The position numbers and the translations under genes were made by a program. From Bacillus sp. FJAT-27245 (lineage in GTDB: Bacteria; Bacillota; Bacilli; Bacillales; Cytobacillaceae), in assembly GCF_001273955.1 (NCBI RefSeq), contig NZ_LIGI01000001.1:2294215-2354079 (forward strand): 59,865 nt of DNA. The letters run 5' to 3'. Below the pieces are notes generated by a model, which was not told the DNA's origin, ran no database searches, and saw only the letters and a program-made list of their open reading frames with translations. Each line of letters begins with the position of its first letter. The first letter of the stretch is position 1. Below, piece by piece: positions 19,146 to 28,077 of the stretch.

Positions 19146-19244
19146 TGTGAGAAAAGTCGCGAAGGAACCATTTAATTCAAACCTTTCGACTTTTATAAAT
19201 TTTTCCTTTATTATTGGATTGATGAATTGAAGGGGGTATTACAT

Positions 19245-21953
19245 ATGGCGAAAAATGATGTATTCAATGCCCGCTCTACATTTGAAGCAAACGGTAAGCA
19301 ATATCATTATTACCGTCTTGCCGCTCTTGAAGAAGCAGGCGCAGGCAATGTTTCCAGGCTGCCATATTCCATTAAAGTATTACTGGAATCCGTCCTTAGG
19401 CAGCATGATGGACGTGTTATTACAAAAGAACATGTTGAAAACCTCGCAAAATGGGGCACAAACGACGTTAGGGAAGTGGATGTTCCATTCAAACCTTCCC
19501 GTGTCATTCTTCAGGACTTTACTGGCGTCCCGGTTGTAGTTGACCTTGCATCCCTTAGGAAAGCGGTTGCAGACCTTGGCGGCGACCCGGATAAAATCAA
19601 TCCTGAGAAAACGGTTGACCTTGTAATTGACCACTCGGTGCAGGTTGACCAATACGGCGGACCAGGATCACTTGAAGCGAACATGGTTCTTGAATTCGAA
19701 CGAAACGCAGAGCGCTACCAGTTCCTTAACTGGGCACAAAAAGCATTCAACAACTATCGCGCCGTCCCGCCTGCAACAGGGATTGTCCACCAGGTAAACC
19801 TTGAGTACCTTGCGGATGTTGTCCACGTTGCCAAAACAGCGGAGGGTGAACTTGAAGCTTATCCGGACACGCTCGTCGGTACCGACTCCCATACAACAAT
19901 GATCAACGGCCTGGGCGTACTTGGCTGGGGTGTTGGCGGCATCGAAGCCGAAGCCGGCATGCTCGGGCAACCGTCTTATTTCCCTGTGCCTGAAGTAGTT
20001 GGCGTCAAGCTTGTCGGGACTCTTCCGAACGGAGCGACAGCCACCGACCTTGCATTGAAAGTGACTCAGGTTCTCCGCAGCAAGGGAGTAGTAGGCAAAT
20101 TTGTTGAGTTCTTCGGGCCAGGAGTATCCGCGCTACCGTTGGCGGACCGCGCGACGATTGCGAACATGGCTCCTGAATATGGCGCAACTTGCGGGTTCTT
20201 CCCGATCGATGATGAATCGCTTGACTATTTGCGCCTGACTGGCCGCGATGAGGAACAGATTAAAGTAGTTGAAGCATACTGCAAGGCAAATGGCCTGTTC
20301 TTTAATCCGGCAGAAGAGCCTGTTTATACAGATGTAGTCGAGCTCGACCTTTCCATCATTGAAGCGAATCTTTCAGGCCCTAAGCGCCCGCAGGATTTGA
20401 TTCCTCTTTCAAAAATGAAAGAAGAGTTCGTCAAGGCTGTCAGCGCCCCGCAAGGCAACCAGGGCTTTGGCTTGAAGGAAAAAGAACTTGATAAAGAAGT
20501 GAATGTAACATTCCATAATGGTGACCAAACAGCGATGAAAACCGGTGCTGTTGCTATTGCAGCTATTACAAGCTGTACAAATACATCCAACCCTTATGTT
20601 CTTGTAGGTGCCGGCCTTGTGGCAAAGAAAGCTGTCGAACTTGGAATGGAAGTTCCGAAGTTTGTTAAAACATCCCTCGCTCCGGGATCGAAAGTTGTTA
20701 CAGGCTACCTTCGCGATTCAGGTTTGCTTCCATACCTCGAACAGCTTGGTTTCAACCTTGTTGGCTACGGCTGTACGACTTGTATCGGAAACTCAGGCCC
20801 ACTTCGTGAAGAAATTGAAAAAGCCGTTGCCGAGAACGACCTTCTAGTTACTTCCGTCCTTTCAGGGAACCGTAACTTTGAAGGCCGGATCCATCCGCTT
20901 GTCAAAGCGAACTATCTTGCTTCCCCGCCGCTTGTCGTTGCTTACGCTCTTGCAGGCAATGTCAACGTTGACTTCAACAGTGAGCCAATCGGCAAGGACA
21001 GGAACGGCAATGATGTGTTCTTTAAAGATGTATGGCCATCAACCGAAGAAGTCAATGAATTGGTCCGCCGGACAGTAACTCCTGAATTATTCAGGAAAGA
21101 ATACGAAAACGTGTTCAGCGACAACGAGCGCTGGAATGAAATCAAAACAAGCAATGAGCCACTGTATACATGGGATGCAGATTCAACTTACATTCAGAAT
21201 CCTCCATACTTTGAAGGGCTTTCCCCTGAGCCAGGCCATGTTGAGCCGCTTACAGGGTTGAGGGTAGTCGCGAAGTTTGGCGATTCCGTAACAACCGACC
21301 ATATTTCACCTGCGGGCGCGATTGGGAAAAACACGCCTGCCGGACAATACTTGCTCGAAAAAGGCGTCCAGCCACGTGATTTCAACTCCTATGGTTCACG
21401 CCGGGGCAACCACGAAATCATGATGCGCGGTACATTTGCGAATATCCGAATCCGCAACCAGATAGCGCCAGGCACAGAAGGCGGCTTCACAACCTACTGG
21501 CCAACAGGCGAAGTTACAACGATTTTCGATGCATGCATGAAGTACAAGGATGAAGGAACCGGACTTGTTGTTATTGCCGGCAAAGATTACGGAATGGGCT
21601 CTTCGCGTGACTGGGCTGCGAAAGGAACAAATCTTCTAGGCATCAAGACGGTCATCGCCGAAAGCTTCGAGCGTATCCACCGTTCCAACCTTGTTATGAT
21701 GGGCGTCCTTCCGCTTCAGTTTAAGGAAGGAGAAAACGCGGAATCTCTTGGACTGTCCGGAAAAGAAACCTTCACAGTCCATGTGGATGAGAACGTCCGC
21801 CCAAGGGATCTTCTAAAAGTGACTGCTGTGGATGAAAAAGGCAAAACGACTGAATTTGAAGTGCTTGTCCGCTTTGATTCGGAAGTGGAAATCGACTACT
21901 ACCGCCACGGTGGGATCCTTCCAATGGTTCTTCGCGAAAAGCTTAAAGCATAA
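19245..21953 (+). CDS. acnA: Aconitate hydratase
   Basis: A 902-residue cytosolic aconitase (citB in B. subtilis) of the AcnA/IRP1 type. It interconverts citrate and isocitrate in the citric acid cycle. The [4Fe-4S] cysteines are in the segments TSCTNTSNP near residue 437 and [12 protein letters not shown] near residue 505; the C-terminal swivel domain holds [16 protein letters not shown]. Apo-protein of this class can bind RNA. The ATG after AGGGGG is taken over an upstream in-frame start six codons earlier. A CcpC-type operator is upstream. Confidence 0.97.
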   Translation: MAKNDVFNARSTFEANGKQYHYYRLAALEEAGAGNVSRLPYSIKVLLESVLRQHDGRVITKEHVENLAKWGTNDVREVDVPFKPSRVILQDFTGVPVVVDLASLRKAVADLGGDPDKINPEKTVDLVIDHSVQVDQYGGPGSLEANMVLEFERNAERYQFLNWAQKAFNNYRAVPPATGIVHQVNLEYLADVVHVAKTAEGELEAYPDTLVGTDSHTTMINGLGVLGWGVGGIEAEAGMLGQPSYFPVPEVVGVKLVGTLPNGATATDLALKVTQVLRSKGVVGKFVEFFGPGVSALPLADRATIANMAPEYGATCGFFPIDDESLDYLRLTGRDEEQIKVVEAYCKANGLFFNPAEEPVYTDVVELDLSIIEANLSGPKRPQDLIPLSKMKEEFVKAVSAPQGNQGFGLKEKELDKEVNVTFHNGDQTAMKTGAVAIAAITSCTNTSNPYVLVGAGLVAKKAVELGMEVPKFVKTSLAPGSKVVTGYLRDSGLLPYLEQLGFNLVGYGCTTCIGNSGPLREEIEKAVAENDLLVTSVLSGNRNFEGRIHPLVKANYLASPPLVVAYALAGNVNVDFNSEPIGKDRNGNDVFFKDVWPSTEEVNELVRRTVTPELFRKEYENVFSDNERWNEIKTSNEPLYTWDADSTYIQNPPYFEGLSPEPGHVEPLTGLRVVAKFGDSVTTDHISPAGAIGKNTPAGQYLLEKGVQPRDFNSYGSRRGNHEIMMRGTFANIRIRNQIAPGTEGGFTTYWPTGEVTTIFDACMKYKDEGTGLVVIAGKDYGMGSSRDWAAKGTNLLGIKTVIAESFERIHRSNLVMMGVLPLQFKEGENAESLGLSGKETFTVHVDENVRPRDLLKVTAVDEKGKTTEFEVLVRFDSEVEIDYYRHGGILPMVLREKLKA

Positions 21954-21967
21954 TCTAAATGAACTTA

Positions 21968-22006
21968 AAAACACCAGGCACCCTTTTGTGCGCCTGGTGT
22001 TTTTTA
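21968..22006 (+). terminator. Terminator of acnA
   Basis: AACACCAGGC...GCCTGGTGTTTTTT, a long stem with a T run. Confidence 0.88.
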
Positions 22007-22144
22007 TACGATCGCTTTTACACGAGCTCCCCATCCCTCCGAGAAGGCAGTTGTCACATTATCGGCACTATTTTCCCCAAAAGGCATGTTATTTTCCCGC
22101 TAGCGATAGAGTAAAATCGGTATAGAGAAAAAGGAGGGGCGTAA

Positions 22145-22672
22145 GTGGCAAAAAAGTGGATTGCAGGCATATTACTCATCGCATTCATGGTGATAGCGAT
22201 TGTCCAAGCGCTTGATAAAAAAGAAGAGCCAATGTATTCGGATAAAGCGGCGGTTCAGGGGGTAAAGGTAGGGCAAAAAGCTCCGGATTTTGAACTTAAA
22301 ACGCTGGCTGGGGAAACTGTTAAGCTTTCAAGCCTAAAAGGAAAAAAAATCATGTTAAACTTCTGGGCAACATGGTGCGGCCCTTGCAAAGCGGAAATGC
22401 CGGCAATGGAGCAACTATCCAAGGAAGTGGATAGCAATGTTGCCATTCTGGCCGTCAATATCGATCCTCAATTGGATGTAAAAGGTTTTGTCGAACAGAA
22501 TGGAATTACGTTTCCAATCCTGCTTGATGAAAAAGATGAAGTGAACACCACGTATCAAGTCATCTCGATTCCAACTACCTATTTTATCGATAGCAACGGA
22601 ATAATCCAGGATAAATTTATCGGCGCCATGCCGCATGAAGCGATGGTGCAGTACGTTGAAGAATTGAACTAA
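22145..22672 (+). CDS. yneN: Membrane-anchored thioredoxin-like protein (YneN/ResA type)
   Basis: A 175-residue protein with an N-terminal membrane anchor (residues 5 to 22) and a thioredoxin domain outside the membrane. The active site is WATWCGPCKAEMPAME near residue 75, the family's W-C-G-P-C. It probably reduces disulfides of exported or cytochrome c precursor proteins. The start is GTG after AAGGAGGGG. In B. subtilis the gene after citB is yneN, so the position supports orthology. Confidence 0.9.
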   Translation: MAKKWIAGILLIAFMVIAIVQALDKKEEPMYSDKAAVQGVKVGQKAPDFELKTLAGETVKLSSLKGKKIMLNFWATWCGPCKAEMPAMEQLSKEVDSNVAILAVNIDPQLDVKGFVEQNGITFPILLDEKDEVNTTYQVISIPTTYFIDSNGIIQDKFIGAMPHEAMVQYVEELN

Positions 22673-22677
22673 TAAGA

Positions 22678-22707
22678 TGGCCGCCGGGAGTTTCCGGCGG
22701 TTTTTGT
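22678..22707 (+). terminator. Terminator of the yneN-like gene
   Basis: CCGCCGG...CCGGCGG hairpin followed by TTTTTG. Confidence 0.8.
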
Positions 22708-22811
22708 TAAAGTTCAATTACACTTCAATTAAATTTTCAAAAAGTTGTAATAATTGAAACCGTTTCCGGGCATACTTACTGTTAGAATAGTAGGTAAGGG
22801 AAGGTGATACC

Positions 22812-22943
22812 ATGCGAAAGCCTCGGAAACGCTCATTTGCTGAACTTGTTAATGAAAACAAGAACCAAATTTTAAAAGACGAAGCGGCAATGGAAAAAAT
22901 CGAGCAGCGCCTGGAAGCAAAACGTTTAGGCAAAGCTGAATAA
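22812..22943 (+). CDS. fbpB: FbpB-family small basic protein
   Basis: A 43-residue basic peptide beginning [17 protein letters not shown] and ending in a Glu/Lys-rich helix. This matches the Fur-regulated basic protein FbpB family, which in B. subtilis helps the small RNA FsrA spare iron. AAGGTGAT site. No clear Fur box is seen close by, so iron control is not shown. Too short for routine gene calling. Confidence 0.72.
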   Translation: MRKPRKRSFAELVNENKNQILKDEAAMEKIEQRLEAKRLGKAE

Positions 22944-23005
22944 AACATAGTTTTCCAATCATGAAATCATGTCTCTTGGCAAAAATAAAGGCAGGAGGGA
23001 TGATG

Positions 23006-23149
23006 ATGGGAAATCCGAAGAAAGACAGCAAGCATTTTGTGCCGAGCCATCTTGGGACACAACCGAGGGGGTTCAGCGGCAACAAAGGCAAAAAGATGCA
23101 GGATAAATCAGGGGAGCATGCCCAAGTAATCCAGACAAAAGGAGAGTAA
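23006..23149 (+). CDS. sspN: Small acid-soluble spore protein N
   Basis: A 47-residue spore protein: [19 protein letters not shown], then [11 protein letters not shown], close to B. subtilis SspN. Three overlapping ATG codons follow the AGGAGGG site; the third gives correct spacing and the expected N-terminus. Followed by tlp, as in B. subtilis. Confidence 0.92.
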   Translation: MGNPKKDSKHFVPSHLGTQPRGFSGNKGKKMQDKSGEHAQVIQTKGE

Positions 23150-23194
23150 GCCGCATAAACCTCTCCGGCATTGCCTCTTAAGTAAAAAACAAAT

Positions 23195-23221
23195 CAAAAG
23201 CCCGGGAGACCGGGCTTTTTG
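23195..23221 (+). terminator. Terminator after sspN
   Basis: AAAAGCCCGG-gaga-CCGGGCTTTTT. Confidence 0.85.
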
Positions 23222-23304
23222 CATGGGCGATTTTAAGCTCATATTTTCCCGTGGCACGGTCCATCCTAAAAGGGAACGAATGCACTTTGAAGGAGGAAAA
23301 CACG

Positions 23305-23544
23305 ATGCCGTTTGGAAATAAGCCGAACCCGGATAACAGAAGCGATAATGTCGAAAAACTGCAGGAAATGATTCAGAACACAATTGAAAACATGGAACGT
23401 GCAGAGGAGACAATGGCACTAAGCGATAGTGATGAGACAAGGCGGCAGGTTGAGGAGAAAAACGAACGCAGGCGGGAAAGCATTGAAGCCATGAGGGCGG
23501 AAGTTAAGGATGAAGCCCGTGCCAATGGCCCAATGACGGAATAA
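23305..23544 (+). CDS. tlp: Small acid-soluble spore protein Tlp
   Basis: A 79-residue highly charged helical protein. KPNPDNRSDNVEKLQEMIQ at the start and the EEKNERRRESI segment are characteristic of Tlp, a minor forespore protein unrelated in role to thioredoxin despite the name. The ATG after AAGGAGGAAAA is preferred to an upstream in-frame Met. Gene order sspN-tlp-yneP-yneQ is as in B. subtilis. Confidence 0.93.
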   Translation: MPFGNKPNPDNRSDNVEKLQEMIQNTIENMERAEETMALSDSDETRRQVEEKNERRRESIEAMRAEVKDEARANGPMTE

Positions 23545-23695
23545 TTGAAAGGAGGGCTTGTATTATGCAACGCCCTCTTTTTCATTAGCCAATACCTCCT
23601 CTATCGGCAAAGGGAAGGCTGGTACGTCGCACTTGGCCTGTCGGTATGATAACATAGGAAAAAGATAAAGAGCTTTCAGGAAGTGGGGAAGAACA

Positions 23696-24121
23696 ATGGT
23701 AATCAGCGAGACAACCGTTGACGTACGCTACGCGGAAACGGATCAGATGGGCGTCGTCTACCATGCCAACTACCTAGTGTGGATGGAATTGGGTAGGACA
23801 AGCTTCATCAGGGACCTGGGCTTCAGCTATGCGAAAATGGAGGAGGATGGGATTATATCCCCCGTTATTGATATCCAGGCTTCATACAAAAAAGCAATGC
23901 GCTATGGAGAAAAAGCGACCGTTAAAACGTGGGTGGAGGAATACGATGGTTTCAGGGTCAAATACGGATATGAAATCCTGAATGAAAAAGGGGAACTTTC
24001 CGTTACCGGCTTTTCCGTCCATGTGTGCGTAAAGAAAGAAAATTTCCGTCCGATTTCTCTAAAGCGGCATTACCCCGACTGGCACGAGTCCTATTTAAAA
24101 GCTTCCAAAAAAGAAGAATGA
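23696..24121 (+). CDS. yneP: Acyl-CoA thioesterase, hotdog fold (YneP/YbgC type)
   Basis: A 141-residue 4-hydroxybenzoyl-CoA thioesterase-like protein. The family motif around the catalytic Asp/Glu and Tyr is YAETDQMGVVYHANYLVWME at residues about 12 to 31. It hydrolyses acyl-CoA esters; the natural acyl chain is not known. The stop is 16 bp before the yneQ start, so the two are one transcript. Confidence 0.9.
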   Translation: MVISETTVDVRYAETDQMGVVYHANYLVWMELGRTSFIRDLGFSYAKMEEDGIISPVIDIQASYKKAMRYGEKATVKTWVEEYDGFRVKYGYEILNEKGELSVTGFSVHVCVKKENFRPISLKRHYPDWHESYLKASKKEE

Positions 24122-24137
24122 CCAGGGGGAAGAGCTT

Positions 24138-24449
24138 GTGGCTTTTGGGATTAAAAAGAAGGACGTGCAGGAATGGAAACGGAAGATCGACCTTGGCGAA
24201 ATTGCTTTCTTGACCCACTACTGGCTGGATGACCGTTTCCCTGGCTGTAAAACCGTCACAAAAGCGGGCTGCAATGACATTGAAAAGCTAGCAGAGTGGG
24301 GGAAAAAGCATGGTTTGCGAAAAGAATGGATTCACCACAGGCGTGACGGGTATCCGCATTTTGACTTGATTGGCGAAAAGCAGAAAGAAATCCTTCGCTC
24401 GGAAGGCTTGTATGAGCATATTTGGGATCTAAAAAATGGCGGCCTGTAA
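24138..24449 (+). CDS. yneQ: YneQ-like conserved protein of unknown function
   Basis: A 103-residue soluble protein with a Trp/His-rich C-terminal half (EWIHHRRDGYPHFDL). Length and position match B. subtilis yneQ, whose function is not known. The start is GTG after GGGGGAAGAG. Co-transcribed with yneP; a strong terminator follows. Confidence 0.82.
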   Translation: MAFGIKKKDVQEWKRKIDLGEIAFLTHYWLDDRFPGCKTVTKAGCNDIEKLAEWGKKHGLRKEWIHHRRDGYPHFDLIGEKQKEILRSEGLYEHIWDLKNGGL

Positions 24450-24468
24450 CAGGGCCGCCATTTTTATT
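24438..24468. terminator. Terminator between yneQ and yneR
   Basis: GGCGGCCTG-taa-CAGGGCCGCC followed by TTTTTA; between convergent genes. Confidence 0.85.
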
Positions 24469-24754
24469 AGTGGTACAGGAAGACAGGTTCCAAGCGTTGT
24501 TCATCAAGTTCTACTTCCACGTCTTTCCCGTCAAAATACCATAAATCCTTTTCTTCAATATAGAATATTAAACCGCCGCTTTCTGTCGTGACTGCCGCGT
24601 CGATAGGCACATCTGAAATAACGCCAAGTGAAAAACCTTTCTGAAGCTGATTAAAGCCGCCATAACGGACAAAGAAACGGATATGCGTTCCATCGTTGGC
24701 TTCGAATTCATCTTTATACCACTGCGCCGCTTTGCTGCTAACCTTTAATTTCAT
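24467..24754 (-). CDS. yneR: HesB/YneR-family protein without cysteine
   Basis: A 95-residue protein of the YneR branch of the HesB/IscA fold. RFFVRYGGFNQLQKGFSLG corresponds to the region where IscA proteins have their first Cys, and no Cys occurs in the whole chain, so it cannot bind an Fe-S cluster in the IscA way. It keeps the usual C-terminal YFDGKDVEVELDE stretch. Function unknown. It lies 1.4 kb from the HesB-like selenoprotein, which has the Sec at the equivalent place. Confidence 0.88.
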   Translation of the reverse strand: MKLKVSSKAAQWYKDEFEANDGTHIRFFVRYGGFNQLQKGFSLGVISDVPIDAAVTTESGGLIFYIEEKDLWYFDGKDVEVELDEQRLEPVFLYH

Positions 24755-24842
24755 GTGAAATGCCTCCTTCTGCGTTTATATTATTTACCAAAATGAGCAC
24801 TAATGCAAAAATAACAACCCCAAAAAACGAATAGCCCCGTAT

Positions 24843-25979
24843 TTAACGGAGCCATTGATTCATGTGGCGAAGGGTTTCTGCCTGCATTTTTTGAGGGTCA
24901 GCAACTCCGTATTGCCGGGCTTTTTCCAGGGGTATAACACGGAAGTCGCGACGGTTTTTCCTGTAGACAAAAGTCGGCTGGAAGGATGGAGAGGCAACTT
25001 CCACAGTTGTCCCTTTTTCATTTACCCTTTTAGTCAGCTTAAGTGTAACGAGGCCCCCAATATCCTTGTAATCGCCAATCTGCGCGGATAGGAAGTTGCC
25101 GAGCGAGTAGACGACGAACGTCCGTTTTCCATCCTTGCGTTGTATCCATTCCATCGGTTGGAGGACATGCGGATGGGAACCGAAAATAATATCAACCCCC
25201 TGGTCCGCCATGAATGCTGCAAGGCTTTTTTGTCCATCAGTCGGAAAGCGCTGGTATTCATTTCCCCAATGCACGCTAACAACAACAGCATCGCTATTCG
25301 TTTTAGCCTTGGCGATGTCCTTTTTCATGAGCTCCCGGTCAATTAAATTGACGGCGAAATCCTTGCCTTGCGGAATCGGTATACCATTCGTTCCGTACGT
25401 GTACGATAAAAAGGCGAGGCGGATGCCGTTTTTTTTAAGGACGGTTATCTTTTCCCTGCCTTCCTTGCTTATCGCCGTGCCGGTAAAAGGGAGGCCAATA
25501 TTATTAAAATGGCTAATCTGCGCCTCTACGCCGCGAAAACCTTTATCAAGTGAATGGTTATTCGCGGTTGAAACAATGTCGACCCCGGCATTCATGACAG
25601 CGTCCGACAATTCAAATGGGCTGTTGAAGCTAGGGTAGCTTGAAATACCCAAATCAATGCCTCCGACGAGGCTTTCCTGGTTCGCTATCAAAATGTCTGG
25701 CGCCTGGAGCATTCCTTTTACCGGTTCGAGCATCGGCTTAAAATTGTATCCATTCCCGGTTTTGGCATCGTTGTAAACATGGTCATGGATTAAGATATCC
25801 CCAATAGCGCCAATTGTGGCTGTTTCTATGAGTTCCTTCGGCGCCTCCGAGTATTGGCGTATCTTATGCAGCGTAGGAGCCGGTTTTTCTTTCGTTTCTG
25901 GTTGTGAACAGGCGGTTGATAAAAGGACCAAACCAAGTCCAACCACTATCAGTTTTTTCGTAATCGGGAATTCCTTCAC
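24843..25979 (-). CDS. CapA/YwtB-family lipoprotein (poly-gamma-glutamate capsule-type)
   Basis: A 378-residue protein with a lipoprotein signal (lipobox LLSTAC) followed by a metallophosphatase-like CapA domain: ATIGAIGDILIHDHV near residue 60, NQESLVGG, STANNHSLDKG and GSHPHVLQPME are the family motifs. CapA proteins attach to or process poly-gamma-glutamate at the cell surface, but many Bacillus relatives have no linked capB/capC genes and none are seen here, so the role is open. I choose GTG at 25979, which follows a perfect AGGAGG; a 23-codon longer frame has no such site. Confidence 0.85.
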   Translation of the reverse strand: MKEFPITKKLIVVGLGLVLLSTACSQPETKEKPAPTLHKIRQYSEAPKELIETATIGAIGDILIHDHVYNDAKTGNGYNFKPMLEPVKGMLQAPDILIANQESLVGGIDLGISSYPSFNSPFELSDAVMNAGVDIVSTANNHSLDKGFRGVEAQISHFNNIGLPFTGTAISKEGREKITVLKKNGIRLAFLSYTYGTNGIPIPQGKDFAVNLIDRELMKKDIAKAKTNSDAVVVSVHWGNEYQRFPTDGQKSLAAFMADQGVDIIFGSHPHVLQPMEWIQRKDGKRTFVVYSLGNFLSAQIGDYKDIGGLVTLKLTKRVNEKGTTVEVASPSFQPTFVYRKNRRDFRVIPLEKARQYGVADPQKMQAETLRHMNQWLR

Positions 25980-26116
25980 TGGAAATCCTCCTGTTAAGCA
26001 AATTATTTTCCACTTAGGGCACAGTGATTTATTATAAGTGTTAGCCAAATGTATTTCACCTGATTTTTTTAAAATTCGACAAAAAACGAATATTATTCCT
26101 AAAGCGGGGTGACAAA

Positions 26117-26407
26117 ATGTTCACAATTACCGAAGCCGCCTACCAAACAATTGCCAGGTCAATAGAAAATGAAACCCATCCATCCGGCGAAAACCTGTAT
26201 ATCCGCCTGACTATGGGAATTGGCTGAGGTGGGCCAAAGCTGAATCTGTCTCTGGAAGAGCAGAAGTTAACCGATGACCACCAATTCGACTACAAGGACT
26301 TGACTTTCCTGATACATGAACACGATCTTGTGTATTTCAACGACACCAAGCTTGATTTTGTAAAAGACGTCTTTGGGAGCGGGCGATTCCAGCTCCTTAA
26401 AGTATAA
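26117..26407 (+). CDS. HesB-like selenoprotein (in-frame UGA at codon 37)
   Basis: A 96-residue HesB/IscA-fold protein when the TGA at 26225-26227 is read as Sec. The motif reads MGIG-U-GGPKL, the position of the Cys in HesB and IscA proteins. HesB-like selenoproteins with this G-U-G-G context are known in other bacteria. The C-terminal half (HDLVYFNDTKLDFVKDVFG...FQLLK) is intact. The frame begins at an ATG about 8 nt after a GGGGTGAC site and is open through to the TAA, so it is not a decayed gene. A SECIS-type hairpin is at 26246-26263. It may act in Fe-S handling or redox chemistry. The paralogue-like YneR lies 1.4 kb upstream. Confidence 0.88.
26246..26263 (+). promoter_or_regulatory. 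Candidate bacterial SECIS hairpin of the HesB-like gene
   Basis: CTG-t-CTC-tggaa-GAG-CAG, with one bulged base, a G in the second loop position and the loop 26 nt past the TGA, within the bacterial SECIS window. Confidence 0.6.
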
Positions 26408-26409
26408 AA

Positions 26410-26443
26410 AAACGGCGGCCCATGCAAGGGCCGCCGTTTTTCA
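26410..26443. terminator. Bidirectional terminator after the HesB-like gene
   Basis: AAACGGCGGCCC...GGGCCGCCGTTTTT between convergent genes. Confidence 0.85.
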
Positions 26444-26451
26444 ATGTGCTT

Positions 26452-26652
26452 TTACCGGAGATCAGTTTCGTCCATTTCTTCAAAGAATTCGATTAATTCT
26501 TCAAACGTTTTTGTCACTTTTACCGGATTGCCGGAACAGGACCAATCCGGCGTATATGGATAAAATTCAACAATGAATTCCTCTTTGGAAGGAGCCGGAG
26601 TCACGGAAGAAGAAAAGACAAATTCAAACTTCTTGGTATTCAAACCTGACAT
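26452..26652 (-). CDS. Small acidic hypothetical protein
   Basis: A 66-residue acidic protein, MSGLNTKKFEFVFS at the start and an EELIEFFEEMDETDLR-type end. No family is recognised. The ATG follows GAGAGGAGA, and a longer frame upstream has no site. It is convergent with the HesB-like gene and shares its terminator. Confidence 0.65.
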   Translation of the reverse strand: MSGLNTKKFEFVFSSSVTPAPSKEEFIVEFYPYTPDWSCSGNPVKVTKTFEELIEFFEEMDETDLR

Positions 26653-26760
26653 AGGAATTCTCCTCTCACTTTTACAATTCAAGTATATATCTATTGTAAA
26701 AGAAATAAATTCCCATATCCGACAATGATTTGAATTATTCGTGAATTTATCTCTCCCTGT

Positions 26761-26877
26761 TCATGAGCAAACTGGCACCTTGATGGGAAATGAAATAGAA
26801 AACAGTGATCCCACGCCGGCCTTACTTTCGACATGAATGCCAGCTCCGTGTTCCTCAATGATATTTTTCAGATATTC
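26761..26877 (-). pseudogene. Remnant of a histidine kinase C-terminus
   Basis: On the minus strand the frame ending at 26761 reads N-I-I-E-E-H-G-A-G-I-H-V-E-S-K-A-G-V-G-S-L-F-S-I-S-F-P, the last part of a HATPase_c domain (the strand after the G2 box). The N-, F- and G1 boxes and the dimerisation domain that should precede it are absent; upstream sequence is AT-rich and non-coding. It is the 3' scar of a sensor kinase gene lost from this spot in the yneR-plsY interval. Confidence 0.6.
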
Positions 26878-27049
26878 AATCCAATTCCATTTTTCTTTGT
26901 TGAAAAGAAGGGGGTGGGGATAGAAGTAGAAGGAACCCTTTTACTATTTCAACGGATTCTTTACTTTCCTGAAAAATTAGTATCGGTTTTCCCAATAAAA
27001 TTTCGGGCCAAATATTCTTGACCACTTCTGTTTTACTCTTTTTTTAAAA

Positions 27050-27097
27050 TAAAAATGGCCGGAAGGGAGCTTGTCCGCCCCTTACGGCCATTTAACT
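27050..27097 (-). terminator. Terminator of plsY
   Basis: On the minus strand ATGGCCGTAAGGGG...CCCTTCCGGCCAT, then TTTTTATTTTA; overlaps the plsY stop. Confidence 0.75.
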
Positions 27098-27675
27098 TTC
27101 GGTTCCGTCTTATTCATGATTCTCCTAATGTTCGCCCTATGCCTGTAAAAAACAAATAACGCCAGTATACTAACGATAATAATGAGCGGTACATCCCTTG
27201 GAGCAGTCAACAGCGAGTAGGCAATGGCACCAACTCCCGCCAACATGGATGAGAGTGAAACGTATTTTGTAAGAAACAAAGAGAGGATAAAAATGACAAA
27301 GATAACTAGAAACATGACAGGCGCGTAAAACAAAAGCACCCCACCGGATGTCGCGACGGCCTTTCCTCCCCGGAACCCGGCAAAAATCGGATACATATGG
27401 CCAATAACCGCTATCATGCCTGGAATCAATGCGTTGAAATCATCGTAGCCAAATAGAGTCGGCAGGGCCGCGGCAAGGGTGCCTTTCAGGATATCGGCCA
27501 ATGTGACGGCAATCCCCGCTTTTGCCCCCAACGTCCTGAATGTATTTGTTCCTCCAAGGTTGCCGCTTCCATGCTGGCGGATATCCTTGTTATAAAAAAC
27601 CTTTCCGATGATGAGTCCGGAAGGGATGGAGCCGAGCAAATATGCCAGCATACAACAAAGAACTATTCCAATCAT
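27082..27675 (-). CDS. plsY: Acyl-phosphate:glycerol-3-phosphate acyltransferase
   Basis: A 197-residue, five-helix membrane enzyme that moves an acyl group from acyl-phosphate to glycerol-3-phosphate, the first step of phospholipid synthesis in most bacteria. The three PlsY motifs are seen: [11 protein letters not shown] near residue 15, [15 protein letters not shown] near 38 and [21 protein letters not shown] near 95. In B. subtilis the same gene is yneS, next to yneR and parE. Essential in relatives. Confidence 0.95.
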   Translation of the reverse strand: MIGIVLCCMLAYLLGSIPSGLIIGKVFYNKDIRQHGSGNLGGTNTFRTLGAKAGIAVTLADILKGTLAAALPTLFGYDDFNALIPGMIAVIGHMYPIFAGFRGGKAVATSGGVLLFYAPVMFLVIFVIFILSLFLTKYVSLSSMLAGVGAIAYSLLTAPRDVPLIIIVSILALFVFYRHRANIRRIMNKTEPKVKWP

Positions 27676-27711
27676 ACTTAAATCTCCTTTACCTTCTGTT
27701 GCTGTTGTTTA

Positions 27712-27945
27712 GATGGAAGTTTCACTTTATCCCACTCTTAAGGGACAGTAAGCCCCTCCAGGGCAACTGTCCCTAAAGGTCCGATTGGTGAGATACAGTG
27801 AAACTTGACGCTGTGGGTTTCAGCGGCTTAGTTGAACCAATCGGGTTCGTAGTGCCGCTTAATCTCCGCCTTAGCGGGGAGTTAGCGGCAGTAGAACGCG
27901 GCTAACCATCAGCGGGAAACCACCGCTGATGGAAGTTTCACTTTA
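27712..27945. repeat. Composite palindromic repeat element
   Basis: A 234-bp non-coding block bounded by two direct copies of GATGGAAGTTTCACTTTA (27712-27729 and 27928-27945), with an inverted partial copy, AGTGAAACTT, near 27798. Between them are four consecutive hairpins: AGGGACAGT/ACTGTCCCT, CCGATTGG/CCAATCGG, TGCCGCT/AGCGGCA (with an inner CTCCGC/GCGGGGAG), and CCATCAGCGG/CCGCTGATGG. A degenerate, shorter relative is upstream of parE. It has no reading frame, so it is a repeated element of MITE or REP type; its mobility is not shown. Confidence 0.75.
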
Positions 27946-28077
27946 TTGTACCATTTTCTTTTTAAAACGCCATATAGCCATAATAGGAATTTTTTAAACC
28001 TGATAGATTGCCGTTATTTCCTTGGCATGGTGACTGCTTGTTTGCTAGGATAAATGCTAGGAAAGGAAGGCGAAGGA

